Part shown: positions 17,899-25,408 of the stretch, one piece after another | Position numbering within the stretch: the first letter of the stretch is position 1 | Layout of the letters: each line of letters starts with the position of its first letter | DNA from: Acidobacteriaceae bacterium | GTDB lineage: Bacteria; Acidobacteriota; Terriglobia; Bryobacterales; Bryobacteraceae | DNA length: 41,327 nt | Direction: 5' to 3' | NCBI GenBank assembly: GCA_020247055.1 | Contig: JADCJL010000198.1 | Coordinates: 1 to 41,327 of the forward strand | Notes under the pieces: model-generated | The model's input: only the letters and a program-made list of their open reading frames with translations | Database searches by the model: none | Told to the model about the DNA's origin: nothing | Translations under genes and position numbers: made by a program

Positions 17899-18921
17899 TT
17901 ACGTGGCTTGATGTTGCTCTACGTCACGGATGAGCTGTTGAGTCCAAGGTTCCAGACCGAGAGCCCACCGGGTAATTCCCACCCACTTCACCCCGGCGCT
18001 TCGCAGCAGGTCCGTATCCCGCTTCCGTACACACCATATGGGTAGGTACCCCAACCCGATCACGACGAGGCGACATACCCCCGAGATCGCTTGGCCCAAA
18101 CGGTAGAGCGTCGCGTAAGGCGTCCCTTTTGATTTCTTGAAGAAGGTAAAGACAGAGCTTGCGATCAGTACGTCCGCGAAAGAGCTTTTCCTCACTTGGC
18201 GGGAGCTCTGACCGCCATAATGGACCACGCTCGCTGACCCGATGTATCCAACCTGCCAGCCCACCTTGGCGGCTGCGTAACAGAGATCGACCTCTTCTGC
18301 ATACATGAAGTAGTCCCGACTGAACCCGCCGAGATCCCGAAACAGATTCTTCCGGATCATCAGGCAGGCGCCACAAACGACCTCAACGGGTTTGGGCCGT
18401 TGTTCCGGCGGCTCGTACAGAACAGCATTTCCCCAGAGCGAGGGCGACGAAAAGATCTTCCGTAGAACGTCTGCGCCGAGCAACTGGTTGGTCAATGTGG
18501 GGAACGGCTGCACGCACGTCGTTTGCAGCGTCATATCGCCATTCCGCAACTCGCACCCGACAATCCCCATGCCTGGATTCTCATCAAGGGCCCGCGTCAT
18601 GATGGCGAGAGCATCTCCCTTTACGACGGTATCGGGATTCAGGAACAAGAAGTGACGACCGTTCGCCACGCTAGCCCCGAGATTGTTAGCCCGGACAAAC
18701 CCCAGATTTCGCTCCGGCACCAGAAGTTTCACATCAGGAAACTCCCCGCCCATTAGTGCCTCCCGGGACCCATCCGTCGACTGGTTGTCGACGACGATGA
18801 CCTCGACAATGGTCTCTTCGCTTCCGTGCCGGAGAGACTCTAGACAACCGCGAAGGTAGTCTAGGCTGTTCCAGTTCACGATGATGATACTGAGGTCTGG
18901 CGCCCTACCGATTATCGCCAT
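17899..18921 (-). CDS. GT2 glycosyltransferase (rhamnosyltransferase-like)
   Basis: This 340-residue family 2 glycosyltransferase opens with DLSIIIVNWNSLDYLRGCLESL, followed by VIVVDNQSTDGS, ERNLGFVRANNLGA, FLFLNPDT (metal-binding motif region), VEVVCGACLMIRK and YFMYAEEVDLCYAAAKVGW (catalytic-base motif region). The pattern resembles GT2 enzymes that transfer rhamnose or similar sugars from dTDP-sugars, which would fit the rml genes of this locus, but the donor cannot be read from sequence. A C-terminal hydrophobic patch (SGVCRLVVIGLGYLPIW) may attach it to the membrane. I use the ATG at 18921, preceded by GGAAAG; an ATG at 18951 is also possible. It overlaps the preceding glycosyltransferase gene by 10 bp. 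Confidence 0.9.
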   Translation of the reverse strand: MAIIGRAPDLSIIIVNWNSLDYLRGCLESLRHGSEETIVEVIVVDNQSTDGSREALMGGEFPDVKLLVPERNLGFVRANNLGASVANGRHFLFLNPDTVVKGDALAIMTRALDENPGMGIVGCELRNGDMTLQTTCVQPFPTLTNQLLGADVLRKIFSSPSLWGNAVLYEPPEQRPKPVEVVCGACLMIRKNLFRDLGGFSRDYFMYAEEVDLCYAAAKVGWQVGYIGSASVVHYGGQSSRQVRKSSFADVLIASSVFTFFKKSKGTPYATLYRLGQAISGVCRLVVIGLGYLPIWCVRKRDTDLLRSAGVKWVGITRWALGLEPWTQQLIRDVEQHQAT

Positions 18922-19796
18922 ATCGAAGGCTTTCCAGCGATTCGGTTCCATTGCTGCTGTCGGACGTATCGCGCCAAGTCGCTATCGGTCCGGGCGTTAC
19001 CCGTCAGAGCTGCAAGGCAATACCCCGTCACGAGCGCGACAGATCCGGTCAGGTACGGTCGCCGGAACAGTTGCCGCGCGCTTCGCAGCAGGAGGTAAAG
19101 CGGATGGTACCCGATCTGGTAACTCCACATCCCATTTTTCACCCCATTCTTCCACGCGCCGTTCGCGGCCCCGGTAGGGCGGTAGTGGAGGATTTCGATG
19201 TCCGGGAAAGTGCGCGTTTGCCAGCCAAGTTGGTTGGCTTTTACCTCATCCAACGTATCCCAGCCTTGCGCTGTCGAAATCCCCCCCATGGCCTCCCAGC
19301 AGTCCCGCCGATAGATCTTTGTTGCACCGCGAACGTGAAAGACTGGATGGCTTTCCCTCTCGAACCCGCCCGGAATTTTGTTGACGACACTGCCTCCACC
19401 AACCCCTAACATCGGATCGCGGGTGAACTCTTGCAGGCACCGCTCGAAGTAGTCAGCGGAAAAGCCGACATCGGCATCCAGCTTTACCACGAAGTCCCAC
19501 GATTCGGCAAATTTGCTCCGGTGGAAGCCCTTGTGAAAGGCGATTATCTCTTTGGCATCGATGGCCCGATCTCCACGAACGCTGGTTTGGTCCCCGGTGA
19601 GAACGTGTATCGCGGTAATCCACGGATATTTCGCTGCCGCGGCATCGATCAGTGCGCCCGTCTCGTCGCTCGAGCCGTCGTTAACGATCACCCACTCCAG
19701 AGGAGCCATCGTCTGAGACGTCATGCTTCGGATCGTGTCCGGTAGGTATTCGGCCTCGTTCCTGGCCGGTGTGATTACGATATACCGATAATCCAT
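18912..19796 (-). CDS. GT2 glycosyltransferase
   Basis: This 294-residue GT-A enzyme has the start YIVITPARNEAEYLPDTIRSM, the motif WVIVNDGSSDET, KLDADVGFSADYFERCL as the metal-binding region, and an acceptor-side motif YRRDCWEAMGGISTAQGWDTLDE. The Trp-Asp-Thr-Leu-Asp-Glu part stands where GT2 enzymes have their catalytic ED/D pair. A C-terminal hydrophobic stretch (LTGSVALVTGYCLAALTG) suggests membrane attachment. It starts 7 bp after the FrhB-like gene and overlaps the next GT2 gene, so the three form one translation block. Confidence 0.9.
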   Translation of the reverse strand: MDYRYIVITPARNEAEYLPDTIRSMTSQTMAPLEWVIVNDGSSDETGALIDAAAAKYPWITAIHVLTGDQTSVRGDRAIDAKEIIAFHKGFHRSKFAESWDFVVKLDADVGFSADYFERCLQEFTRDPMLGVGGGSVVNKIPGGFERESHPVFHVRGATKIYRRDCWEAMGGISTAQGWDTLDEVKANQLGWQTRTFPDIEILHYRPTGAANGAWKNGVKNGMWSYQIGYHPLYLLLRSARQLFRRPYLTGSVALVTGYCLAALTGNARTDSDLARYVRQQQWNRIAGKPSIWR

Positions 19797-19803
19797 AGGG
19801 AGC

Positions 19804-21033
19804 TCAGTACGAAGGCTCGTTGTTCCGCTTCCACCAGCGTCGCTGTAGGGCGCGCCGTAGCGTGCCCGCGATAGTCTTTACTTGAACGCTCAGCGGCTGT
19901 CGCAGCCACGCGGAGCGGAGCCGAAATCCGGGAAAGCGCGGCACTGGGATCCCCAGCATCCGCAAAGCCACCAGTCTGCCAAAAATCTCTCTCCGTCGTT
20001 GCAGCAGTCCCGGTTGGGCATCCAGTACCGCCTGTTCGCTCGAGCGCTCCAGGTACACGTACCCGGCCTGGTGGGCCTCCGCCAGCAGCCGCCTCCCTTT
20101 CTCCGTCCGAACGAGAATAATCGATCTTCCGGGATCTCCATTAATTTTGTACCGGTGCCAAGCATCGCCACAGGCAATGTCCGATAACCGCCCTAGCCCG
20201 TCAGGGCACAGGTTGCACCGCAACGGCCGGTAACCCGTGAGCCGGCCCCAGGACTCTTCGTAGGTTAGCTCGTGAAATCTGCCGCCTCGTTCCGCGGCTC
20301 GGAACAATCCGGGCCATCCCTGTCCTCGGTAATCGACCAACTCGACTTGCTCTGGCGCTCCGCCCATCTCGCGGATGAGGTTCTCTGTCCCGTGGGCCGC
20401 CGGAGTTCCCGCGCAGAAGAAACTCAAAATCACATCCAACTTCTCCCCCAGCGCGGCTCGGGAATCACGAAGCACGCTTGCCGCCGCGGCGTCACAGGGT
20501 TTGCCCACAAATACGCTGGGCCCCTCCGCCTGCTCAATCTGGCCCAATGCTTCGCAAGGGGAGGACGGTGCATAGCGGGATCCTGTGCGGCCCACTAAAT
20601 CCTCGCGGTTTCGGCTCATCACCGTTCGGTTCGCCCACGGCTTCTCTGCATCTCTGCCGACGTGAAGCACCGCCTTGCAATTATTTCGCTCCAGACTAAA
20701 CAGCGCCAGCGCGGTAAGTACCCCTCCCGACGAGCCACGGAATCGAAGCTCGTCGTCACACGCGTACCCCTCCCACACTTCCAACACCTGCCCTATCTCG
20801 CTCTCTGCTGTCATCCGCAGCCCGCTGGTCTCCGTTTTGCGAGCGTCGACCACGGCGCCGGGGCAGTACGATAGGTCATAAAAGGCCGCCTCGCCTTCAA
20901 CCGCCTTCGGAAATGCCGGTCGATTTCCAACCGCCTCGATCTGCACCATCTGCGTTCCCGCGGGACCAGCGTAAGCGCAGGCACCGCATCCCGCGCACAT
21001 TCCGGCGTCAACTACCTCTCCCAGGTTATTCAA
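19804..21033 (-). CDS. FrhB-like (coenzyme F420 hydrogenase beta-subunit family) iron–sulphur protein
   Basis: This 409-residue protein matches the FrhB_FdhB N- and C-terminal domain pair. The N-terminus has a Cys-rich motif CAGCGACAYAG, the usual C-x2-C-x2-C of a ferredoxin-like site, but the usual fourth Cys-Pro is absent. The C-terminal half keeps the family motifs LSFFCAGTPAAHGT, YRGQGWPG and RCNLCPDGLGRLSDIACGDAWH. Relatives occur in many polysaccharide loci, sometimes named pyruvyl-transferase associated, with unknown redox function. The best start is TTG at 21033, behind AGAGG; the first ATG would remove eleven residues. The order of genes suggests a role in sugar modification together with the adjacent transferases. 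Confidence 0.85.
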   Translation of the reverse strand: MNNLGEVVDAGMCAGCGACAYAGPAGTQMVQIEAVGNRPAFPKAVEGEAAFYDLSYCPGAVVDARKTETSGLRMTAESEIGQVLEVWEGYACDDELRFRGSSGGVLTALALFSLERNNCKAVLHVGRDAEKPWANRTVMSRNREDLVGRTGSRYAPSSPCEALGQIEQAEGPSVFVGKPCDAAAASVLRDSRAALGEKLDVILSFFCAGTPAAHGTENLIREMGGAPEQVELVDYRGQGWPGLFRAAERGGRFHELTYEESWGRLTGYRPLRCNLCPDGLGRLSDIACGDAWHRYKINGDPGRSIILVRTEKGRRLLAEAHQAGYVYLERSSEQAVLDAQPGLLQRRREIFGRLVALRMLGIPVPRFPGFRLRSAWLRQPLSVQVKTIAGTLRRALQRRWWKRNNEPSY

Positions 21034-21084
21034 GCTGCTAACATCCTCTTTCGGAGAGGGTTGACTCTGTAGGACCGGTCACTG

Positions 21085-22293
21085 TCATCCTTCGAACGGT
21101 GCCTTTTGCTTGGCCAGGAACTCTTCGATTTCGGCCGAAACCCGCTCCTGCTGCTCCGCAGTAATGTGGGGAAACATAGGCAGGGAAACGATCTCGGTCG
21201 CCACTGCTTCTGCAATGGGAAAATCCCCGGCTTTGTAGAAGTGACCTGTGTAGGCTACCTGCAAATGCAGCGGAATCGGGTAGTGGATCCCGGTGCCGAT
21301 TTCTCTTTCTGCCAGATACTGCATCAGGCCGTCACGGTTCTTCGTGCGTATCACATAGAGGTGATAGACGGCCTTCGAATGCGCCGGCTCAAACGGAGTC
21401 AGCACATCAACGTCCGCAAGAAGTGCGTTGTAGCGCTCTGCCGCCTGTTGGCGCTGCTCGGTCCACAGCGGCATCCGCTTCAGTTTCACGCTCAACATTC
21501 CCGCTTGAATCGCATCCAGACGGCCGTTGTATCCCTCCACATCGTGGTAGTACTTCTTACGCTGTCCGTGGTCCCGATACATCCGGATTCGCGCCGCAAG
21601 CTCTTCGTCGGCGGTCGTCACCGCTCCGGCTTCGCCGCAGGCCCCCAGGTTTTTTCCCGGATAAAAGCTAAAACATCCCGCCACTCCGATGGATCCCGCC
21701 GTCAACCATCGGTTCTGCTTCGTGGAAAAGTACTTGGCCCCGTGCGCCTGCGCCGCGTCCTCAATAACCAGTAGGCCGTATTCATCGGCAATCTCCTGGA
21801 TGGCGTCCATGTCCGCCATCTGACCGTAGATGTGGACCGGAACTACGGCCTTTACCCGCTCGCCCGTTGCGATGCAGGTCGTCGTCTTTGTCGCCGGGTC
21901 TATTCGGCATTTGGTCTGGAGGAACCGCCGCAGCGCAGAGGGACTCAGGTTGTAAGTCGCCTCGTCGATGTCAACGAACTGAACACGCGCTCCAGTCTGA
22001 GATATTGACTCCGTCGTGGCAATAAACGTGTGTGGCACGGTAATCACGATGTCGCCGCAACCGATACCCAATGCCAGATAAGTCAAGCGCAGCGCATCTG
22101 TACCGCTGCCAACCCCTACGCAGAGCTTGGCATCGCAGTAGGCCGCGAAGTCATCTTCAAAACGCTTCACCTCCGGCCCGCCAATGAAGTATCCGGTCCT
22201 GAGGGCGCGTTGTGCCGCTTCCAGCAGTTCCGCTTCTAGTTCCACGTGCGGCGTAATTAAGTCAAGAAATGGAATGTTTTCGGTAGTTGTCAC
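21085..22293 (-). CDS. wbpE: DegT/DnrJ/EryC1/StrS aminotransferase, WbpE-like
   Basis: This 402-residue PLP-dependent sugar aminotransferase has the cofactor lysine at Lys214 in FSFYPGKNLGACGEAGAV, the phosphate-binding start VGVGSGTDALRL, the Asp motif VIEDAAQAHGA, and C-terminal TGIHYPIPLHLQVAY. WbpE-type enzymes convert a UDP-3-keto-sugar acid to the 3-amino sugar. That assignment is supported by neighbouring WbpD- and WbpB-like genes immediately upstream and a WbpA-like gene at 33659. The start is GTG at 22293, preceded by AGGA. Without context it would be called only a DegT-family enzyme. Confidence 0.9.
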   Translation of the reverse strand: MTTTENIPFLDLITPHVELEAELLEAAQRALRTGYFIGGPEVKRFEDDFAAYCDAKLCVGVGSGTDALRLTYLALGIGCGDIVITVPHTFIATTESISQTGARVQFVDIDEATYNLSPSALRRFLQTKCRIDPATKTTTCIATGERVKAVVPVHIYGQMADMDAIQEIADEYGLLVIEDAAQAHGAKYFSTKQNRWLTAGSIGVAGCFSFYPGKNLGACGEAGAVTTADEELAARIRMYRDHGQRKKYYHDVEGYNGRLDAIQAGMLSVKLKRMPLWTEQRQQAAERYNALLADVDVLTPFEPAHSKAVYHLYVIRTKNRDGLMQYLAEREIGTGIHYPIPLHLQVAYTGHFYKAGDFPIAEAVATEIVSLPMFPHITAEQQERVSAEIEEFLAKQKAPFEG

Positions 22294-22314
22294 AATGATC
22301 CTGGTTTCGAGAGG

Positions 22315-22788
22315 CTAAAGTGCACGGAGGATACGCGCCGGGTTTCCCGCGACGATCGTGTTGGCGGGTACGTTCTTGGTCACCACGCTACCTGCGCCGA
22401 CAATCGCGTTTTCTCCCACGTCTACCCCCGCGAGGATCGTCGCCCCGGTTCCGATCGACGCTCCTTTCCTTACCGTCGTCGGCGTTACCGTCCAGTCCTT
22501 CTCGGTCTGCAGGGCGCCGCCCTCCGCCGTCGCACGCGGGTAAACATCGTTAATGAACATGACGCCGTGCCCGATGAACACGTTGTCCTCGATGGCCACT
22601 CCTTCGCAAACAAAAGAGTGGCTTGAGATCTTGCAGCGCCGCCCGATGCGCGCGTTCTTCTGCACTTCGACAAACGTACCCAGCTTCGTCTCGTCGCCAA
22701 TCTCACATCCGTAGAGGTTCACGAACTGAGCCAGCTTGACGTTTTGGCCCAGCTTAACGTCGGGGGCCACACAGCGGAAATCATTCAT
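22315..22788 (-). CDS. wbpD: Hexapeptide N-acetyltransferase, WbpD/WlbB-like
   Basis: This 157-residue left-handed beta-helix acetyltransferase has repeats such as LAQFVNLYGCEIGDETKLG, VEVQKNARIGRRCKI, SSHSFVCEGVAIEDNVFIGHGVMFIND and IGTGATILAGVDVGENAIVGAGSVV, closing with NTIVAGNPARILR. The pattern matches WbpD/WlbB, which acetylates the 3-amino group of UDP-2-acetamido-3-amino-glucuronate with acetyl-CoA. The protein is a little shorter than typical WlbB (about 190 residues), lacking a C-terminal tail. The ATG at 22788 overlaps the dehydrogenase stop by 4 bp (ATGA). Confidence 0.9.
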   Translation of the reverse strand: MNDFRCVAPDVKLGQNVKLAQFVNLYGCEIGDETKLGTFVEVQKNARIGRRCKISSHSFVCEGVAIEDNVFIGHGVMFINDVYPRATAEGGALQTEKDWTVTPTTVRKGASIGTGATILAGVDVGENAIVGAGSVVTKNVPANTIVAGNPARILRAL

Positions 22789-23786
22789 AGCAGTACTGGC
22801 TCCCCAACCTTTCCGAGTGACAACTCGGCCGCCTCCAACATTTCGACGATCCGCAACCCTGCCTTACCATCGTTGAAAGGAGCAGTGCCACTGTTGATGC
22901 TCTGCGCAAAGTACCCCAGTTCGAGCTTCAGCGCTTCTGTCGCCTCGATCTTTGGAGACCACATATCCCCGGAACGGTAACTCACCAGGGCCTCGTACAT
23001 GCCTTCGCCCGTGGTCATCGTCACGCCCTTGTCGTAGATCCGAATCTTCTCGTCTGCTTCCAAATCGTTCCACACCAGCATTCGCCGTTCCCCGCCGATC
23101 AACGTGGAGCGCAGCTTTACCGGAGACAGCCAGTTCACACACACATGGGCGATCACTTTTTCTGGATAGTACAACGTCAGGTAGGCCACGTTCGCCAGGT
23201 CGCTCAAGTGACTTTGTCCGGTCGCCACGATGGCGTCCGGCTTTTTGCCGATCAAATAGTCGATAATCGACAGGTCGTGCGGGGCCAGATCCCACAAGAC
23301 ATTCACGTCGTGCTGAAACAGGCCAAGATTCACGCGCGTCGAGTCGTAGTAATACAGTTTCCCGAGCGTGTCGTCATCCACCAAACTCTTGATTTTTCGC
23401 ACCGCTCCGGTAAAGAGGAACGTATGGTCTACCATGATGATCAACCCGCGGCTTTCCGCGAGGTCCACGAGCTCTTTCGCCTGGTCGGAAGTCGCCGTGA
23501 ATGGTTTCTCAACGAAAATATGTTTATTGTTCAGCAGAGCGGCTTTTGCTAAGTGGTAATGCGTCCACACTGGCGTTACGATCGCCACCGCGTCAATATC
23601 CGGCGCCTGCAGAACCATCTCAGCGTCTTTCGTCAGTCGCGCTTCGGGATAAGCCTTTCCGGCCCGAGCCAGATTCTTCTCGGACTTGTCGCAAACCGCT
23701 GCCAGTTCTAGGTCATCGTTAGCCTGAATGTTGCGGGCGATGTTCGGCCCCCAATACCCATAGCCAATTAGTCCACATCGTATCAT
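22785..23786 (-). CDS. wbpB: Gfo/Idh/MocA oxidoreductase, WbpB/WlbA-like
   Basis: This 333-residue NAD-dependent sugar oxidoreductase has the Rossmann motif GLIGYGYWGPNIARN, the family Lys in HIFVEKPFTA, and the catalytic-region DLAPHDLSIIDYLIG. WbpB/WlbA oxidises the 3-hydroxyl of UDP-N-acetylglucosaminuronate to a ketone, the substrate of WbpE. It overlaps the WbpD-like gene by 4 bp and precedes WbpE, giving the compact order wbpB-wbpD-wbpE. It begins with ATG at 23786, 46 bp after the sugar-phosphate transferase gene. Confidence 0.9.
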   Translation of the reverse strand: MIRCGLIGYGYWGPNIARNIQANDDLELAAVCDKSEKNLARAGKAYPEARLTKDAEMVLQAPDIDAVAIVTPVWTHYHLAKAALLNNKHIFVEKPFTATSDQAKELVDLAESRGLIIMVDHTFLFTGAVRKIKSLVDDDTLGKLYYYDSTRVNLGLFQHDVNVLWDLAPHDLSIIDYLIGKKPDAIVATGQSHLSDLANVAYLTLYYPEKVIAHVCVNWLSPVKLRSTLIGGERRMLVWNDLEADEKIRIYDKGVTMTTGEGMYEALVSYRSGDMWSPKIEATEALKLELGYFAQSINSGTAPFNDGKAGLRIVEMLEAAELSLGKVGEPVLL

Positions 23787-23832
23787 GAGAGGGTTGGTAT
23801 TTCCTTGTGAATTGAGTCGTTATATTGTCGCG

Positions 23833-25302
23833 CTATCTTGCGCCTGTCATTTTAAAAACCACGCCGATGGTTCGGATCAGTAACTTGATGTCGAACCAGA
23901 GACTAAATTCCCTCGCGTAGCGAATGTCCATCCGGACCATTTCGTTGAAACTAACCCGGCTACGCCCCTCGACTTGCCAGAGGCCGGTAATGCCTGGCTT
24001 GCACGCGATCAGACGTTCGAGGTGCCACGGAGTGTATCGGTCCACCTCATATGGAATCGGCGGGCGCGGCCCGACTAGCGACATGTCGCCAAGTAAGACG
24101 TTGATCAACTGCGGAAGCTCGTCCAAGCTCGTTTTACGGATAAACGCGCCGAACGGCGTAATTCGGGAATCGTTCACCAACTTGTAAACAGGATTGCCGT
24201 TCGCGCCTTCCCGGCCCTCGGTCGCCGCCTGCAACGCCATCAGATCCGCCACGAATTTCTCGTGGACGGAAGTGTCGTTGCCATGCTTCATCGATCGGAA
24301 CTTCAGAAAGGTGAATTCCTTCCCATACTGCCCCACCCGCTTTTGACGGAATAGGACTGGCCCGGGTGAGCTCAACTTCACCCCCACCGCCAGAAGCAGA
24401 AAAAGCGGCGCCCCCATCAGCAGACCGAGCACACTGCCCACAATGTCGAGAAGCCGCTTCGCGAACAAGGCTCTCGCGGACTTAGGAAGTACGGAATGGC
24501 TGTCTTCGTAAATCTTCCGAGTTGCATCCAGTTCCTTGCGCCACTCCCCGGTCGGAAACGGTGCAAACGTGATGCGTTGCTCGTTCTTGGGACCATCCCA
24601 ACCAGCCCGTCCCACCAGTTCGAGGTTGAGGTCCATGGGGCCCGGTTGCAGCAGCAGGACGTCAATATCGTGCTTGTCAACGCTTCGGTGGACGACTTCT
24701 CCCTCCGTTGCGTGGCGCGCGACTGAGTAGAAGATCGCCGTTCCCGGCCACTGGTCCATTTCGGCCCTTTTTTCCCAGTTGCGGTGCGTGGAAACAGCGT
24801 ATCCCACGCCATCTCTCAAGTAGCGCAGGTGCTCCTCACGGAGCCGAGCGGCGAACTCGGCTGGCGTGAGCGGCTGGCCTAGACCAGTGGAAGCGGCAAT
24901 CCTAGCGGCACACCACGAATTGTTCTGCTCGATTTCGTACTCGAAACCAAAGCCGGCGGCTTCCAGCTTCTTCTGAAAGACAGCATTGCAGCTCGATTGC
25001 TGCTCCTTCGCAATGTCAGTGAAAAGTACGGCAATGGTTTGTTCGGAGTCGTACCATCCGATGGAGTCCGTGCGGCGGATACTGAGGCGCAGCCGCTGCA
25101 GGCGCTGCGGCAATTCGTCAAGCGCCGGCGAACCGAGCCGTCGCGTTTTGGGAGATATGGTGACGACCGTGTAGCCACGCTTGCTCAGCATGGAGCGGCG
25201 CCGCTCGTATTCCTGCCGTCGCCGAAAGGATTCGGAGTCCTCCAAGGCCATTTGGTCGGCCTTCGGTATCGGCGTTCTTTTGATGAGGGAGACTGCGATC
25301 AT
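23833..25302 (-). CDS. Initiating sugar-phosphate transferase with an unusual soluble N-terminal domain
   Basis: This protein of about 489 residues ends in a bacterial sugar transferase domain (from about residue 270): KRLLDIVGSVLGLLMGAPLFLLL membrane helix, RQKRVGQYGKEFTFLKFRSM, DELPQLINVLLGDMSLVGPR and KPGITGLWQVEGR. These enzymes attach the first sugar phosphate to undecaprenyl phosphate and start the repeat unit. The N-terminal 270 residues lack the four membrane helices usual in WcaJ/WbaP proteins. They include a stretch (LRLSIRRTDSIGWYDSEQTIAVLFTD) resembling a degenerate GGDEF core without the signature, so this part may be regulatory. I use the ATG at 25302; another ATG at 25329 is possible. 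Confidence 0.9.
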   Translation of the reverse strand: MIAVSLIKRTPIPKADQMALEDSESFRRRQEYERRRSMLSKRGYTVVTISPKTRRLGSPALDELPQRLQRLRLSIRRTDSIGWYDSEQTIAVLFTDIAKEQQSSCNAVFQKKLEAAGFGFEYEIEQNNSWCAARIAASTGLGQPLTPAEFAARLREEHLRYLRDGVGYAVSTHRNWEKRAEMDQWPGTAIFYSVARHATEGEVVHRSVDKHDIDVLLLQPGPMDLNLELVGRAGWDGPKNEQRITFAPFPTGEWRKELDATRKIYEDSHSVLPKSARALFAKRLLDIVGSVLGLLMGAPLFLLLAVGVKLSSPGPVLFRQKRVGQYGKEFTFLKFRSMKHGNDTSVHEKFVADLMALQAATEGREGANGNPVYKLVNDSRITPFGAFIRKTSLDELPQLINVLLGDMSLVGPRPPIPYEVDRYTPWHLERLIACKPGITGLWQVEGRSRVSFNEMVRMDIRYAREFSLWFDIKLLIRTIGVVFKMTGAR

Positions 25303-25408
25303 AGTTTCACCACGATTCGGTGGGAGCATACCAGGGCGCTTTTCGAGGGGCCGGAACGCGGGCGGTTCCGGCTCGGGCGCTGGTTACTCCCTCCGCTGCG
25401 AACCCATC

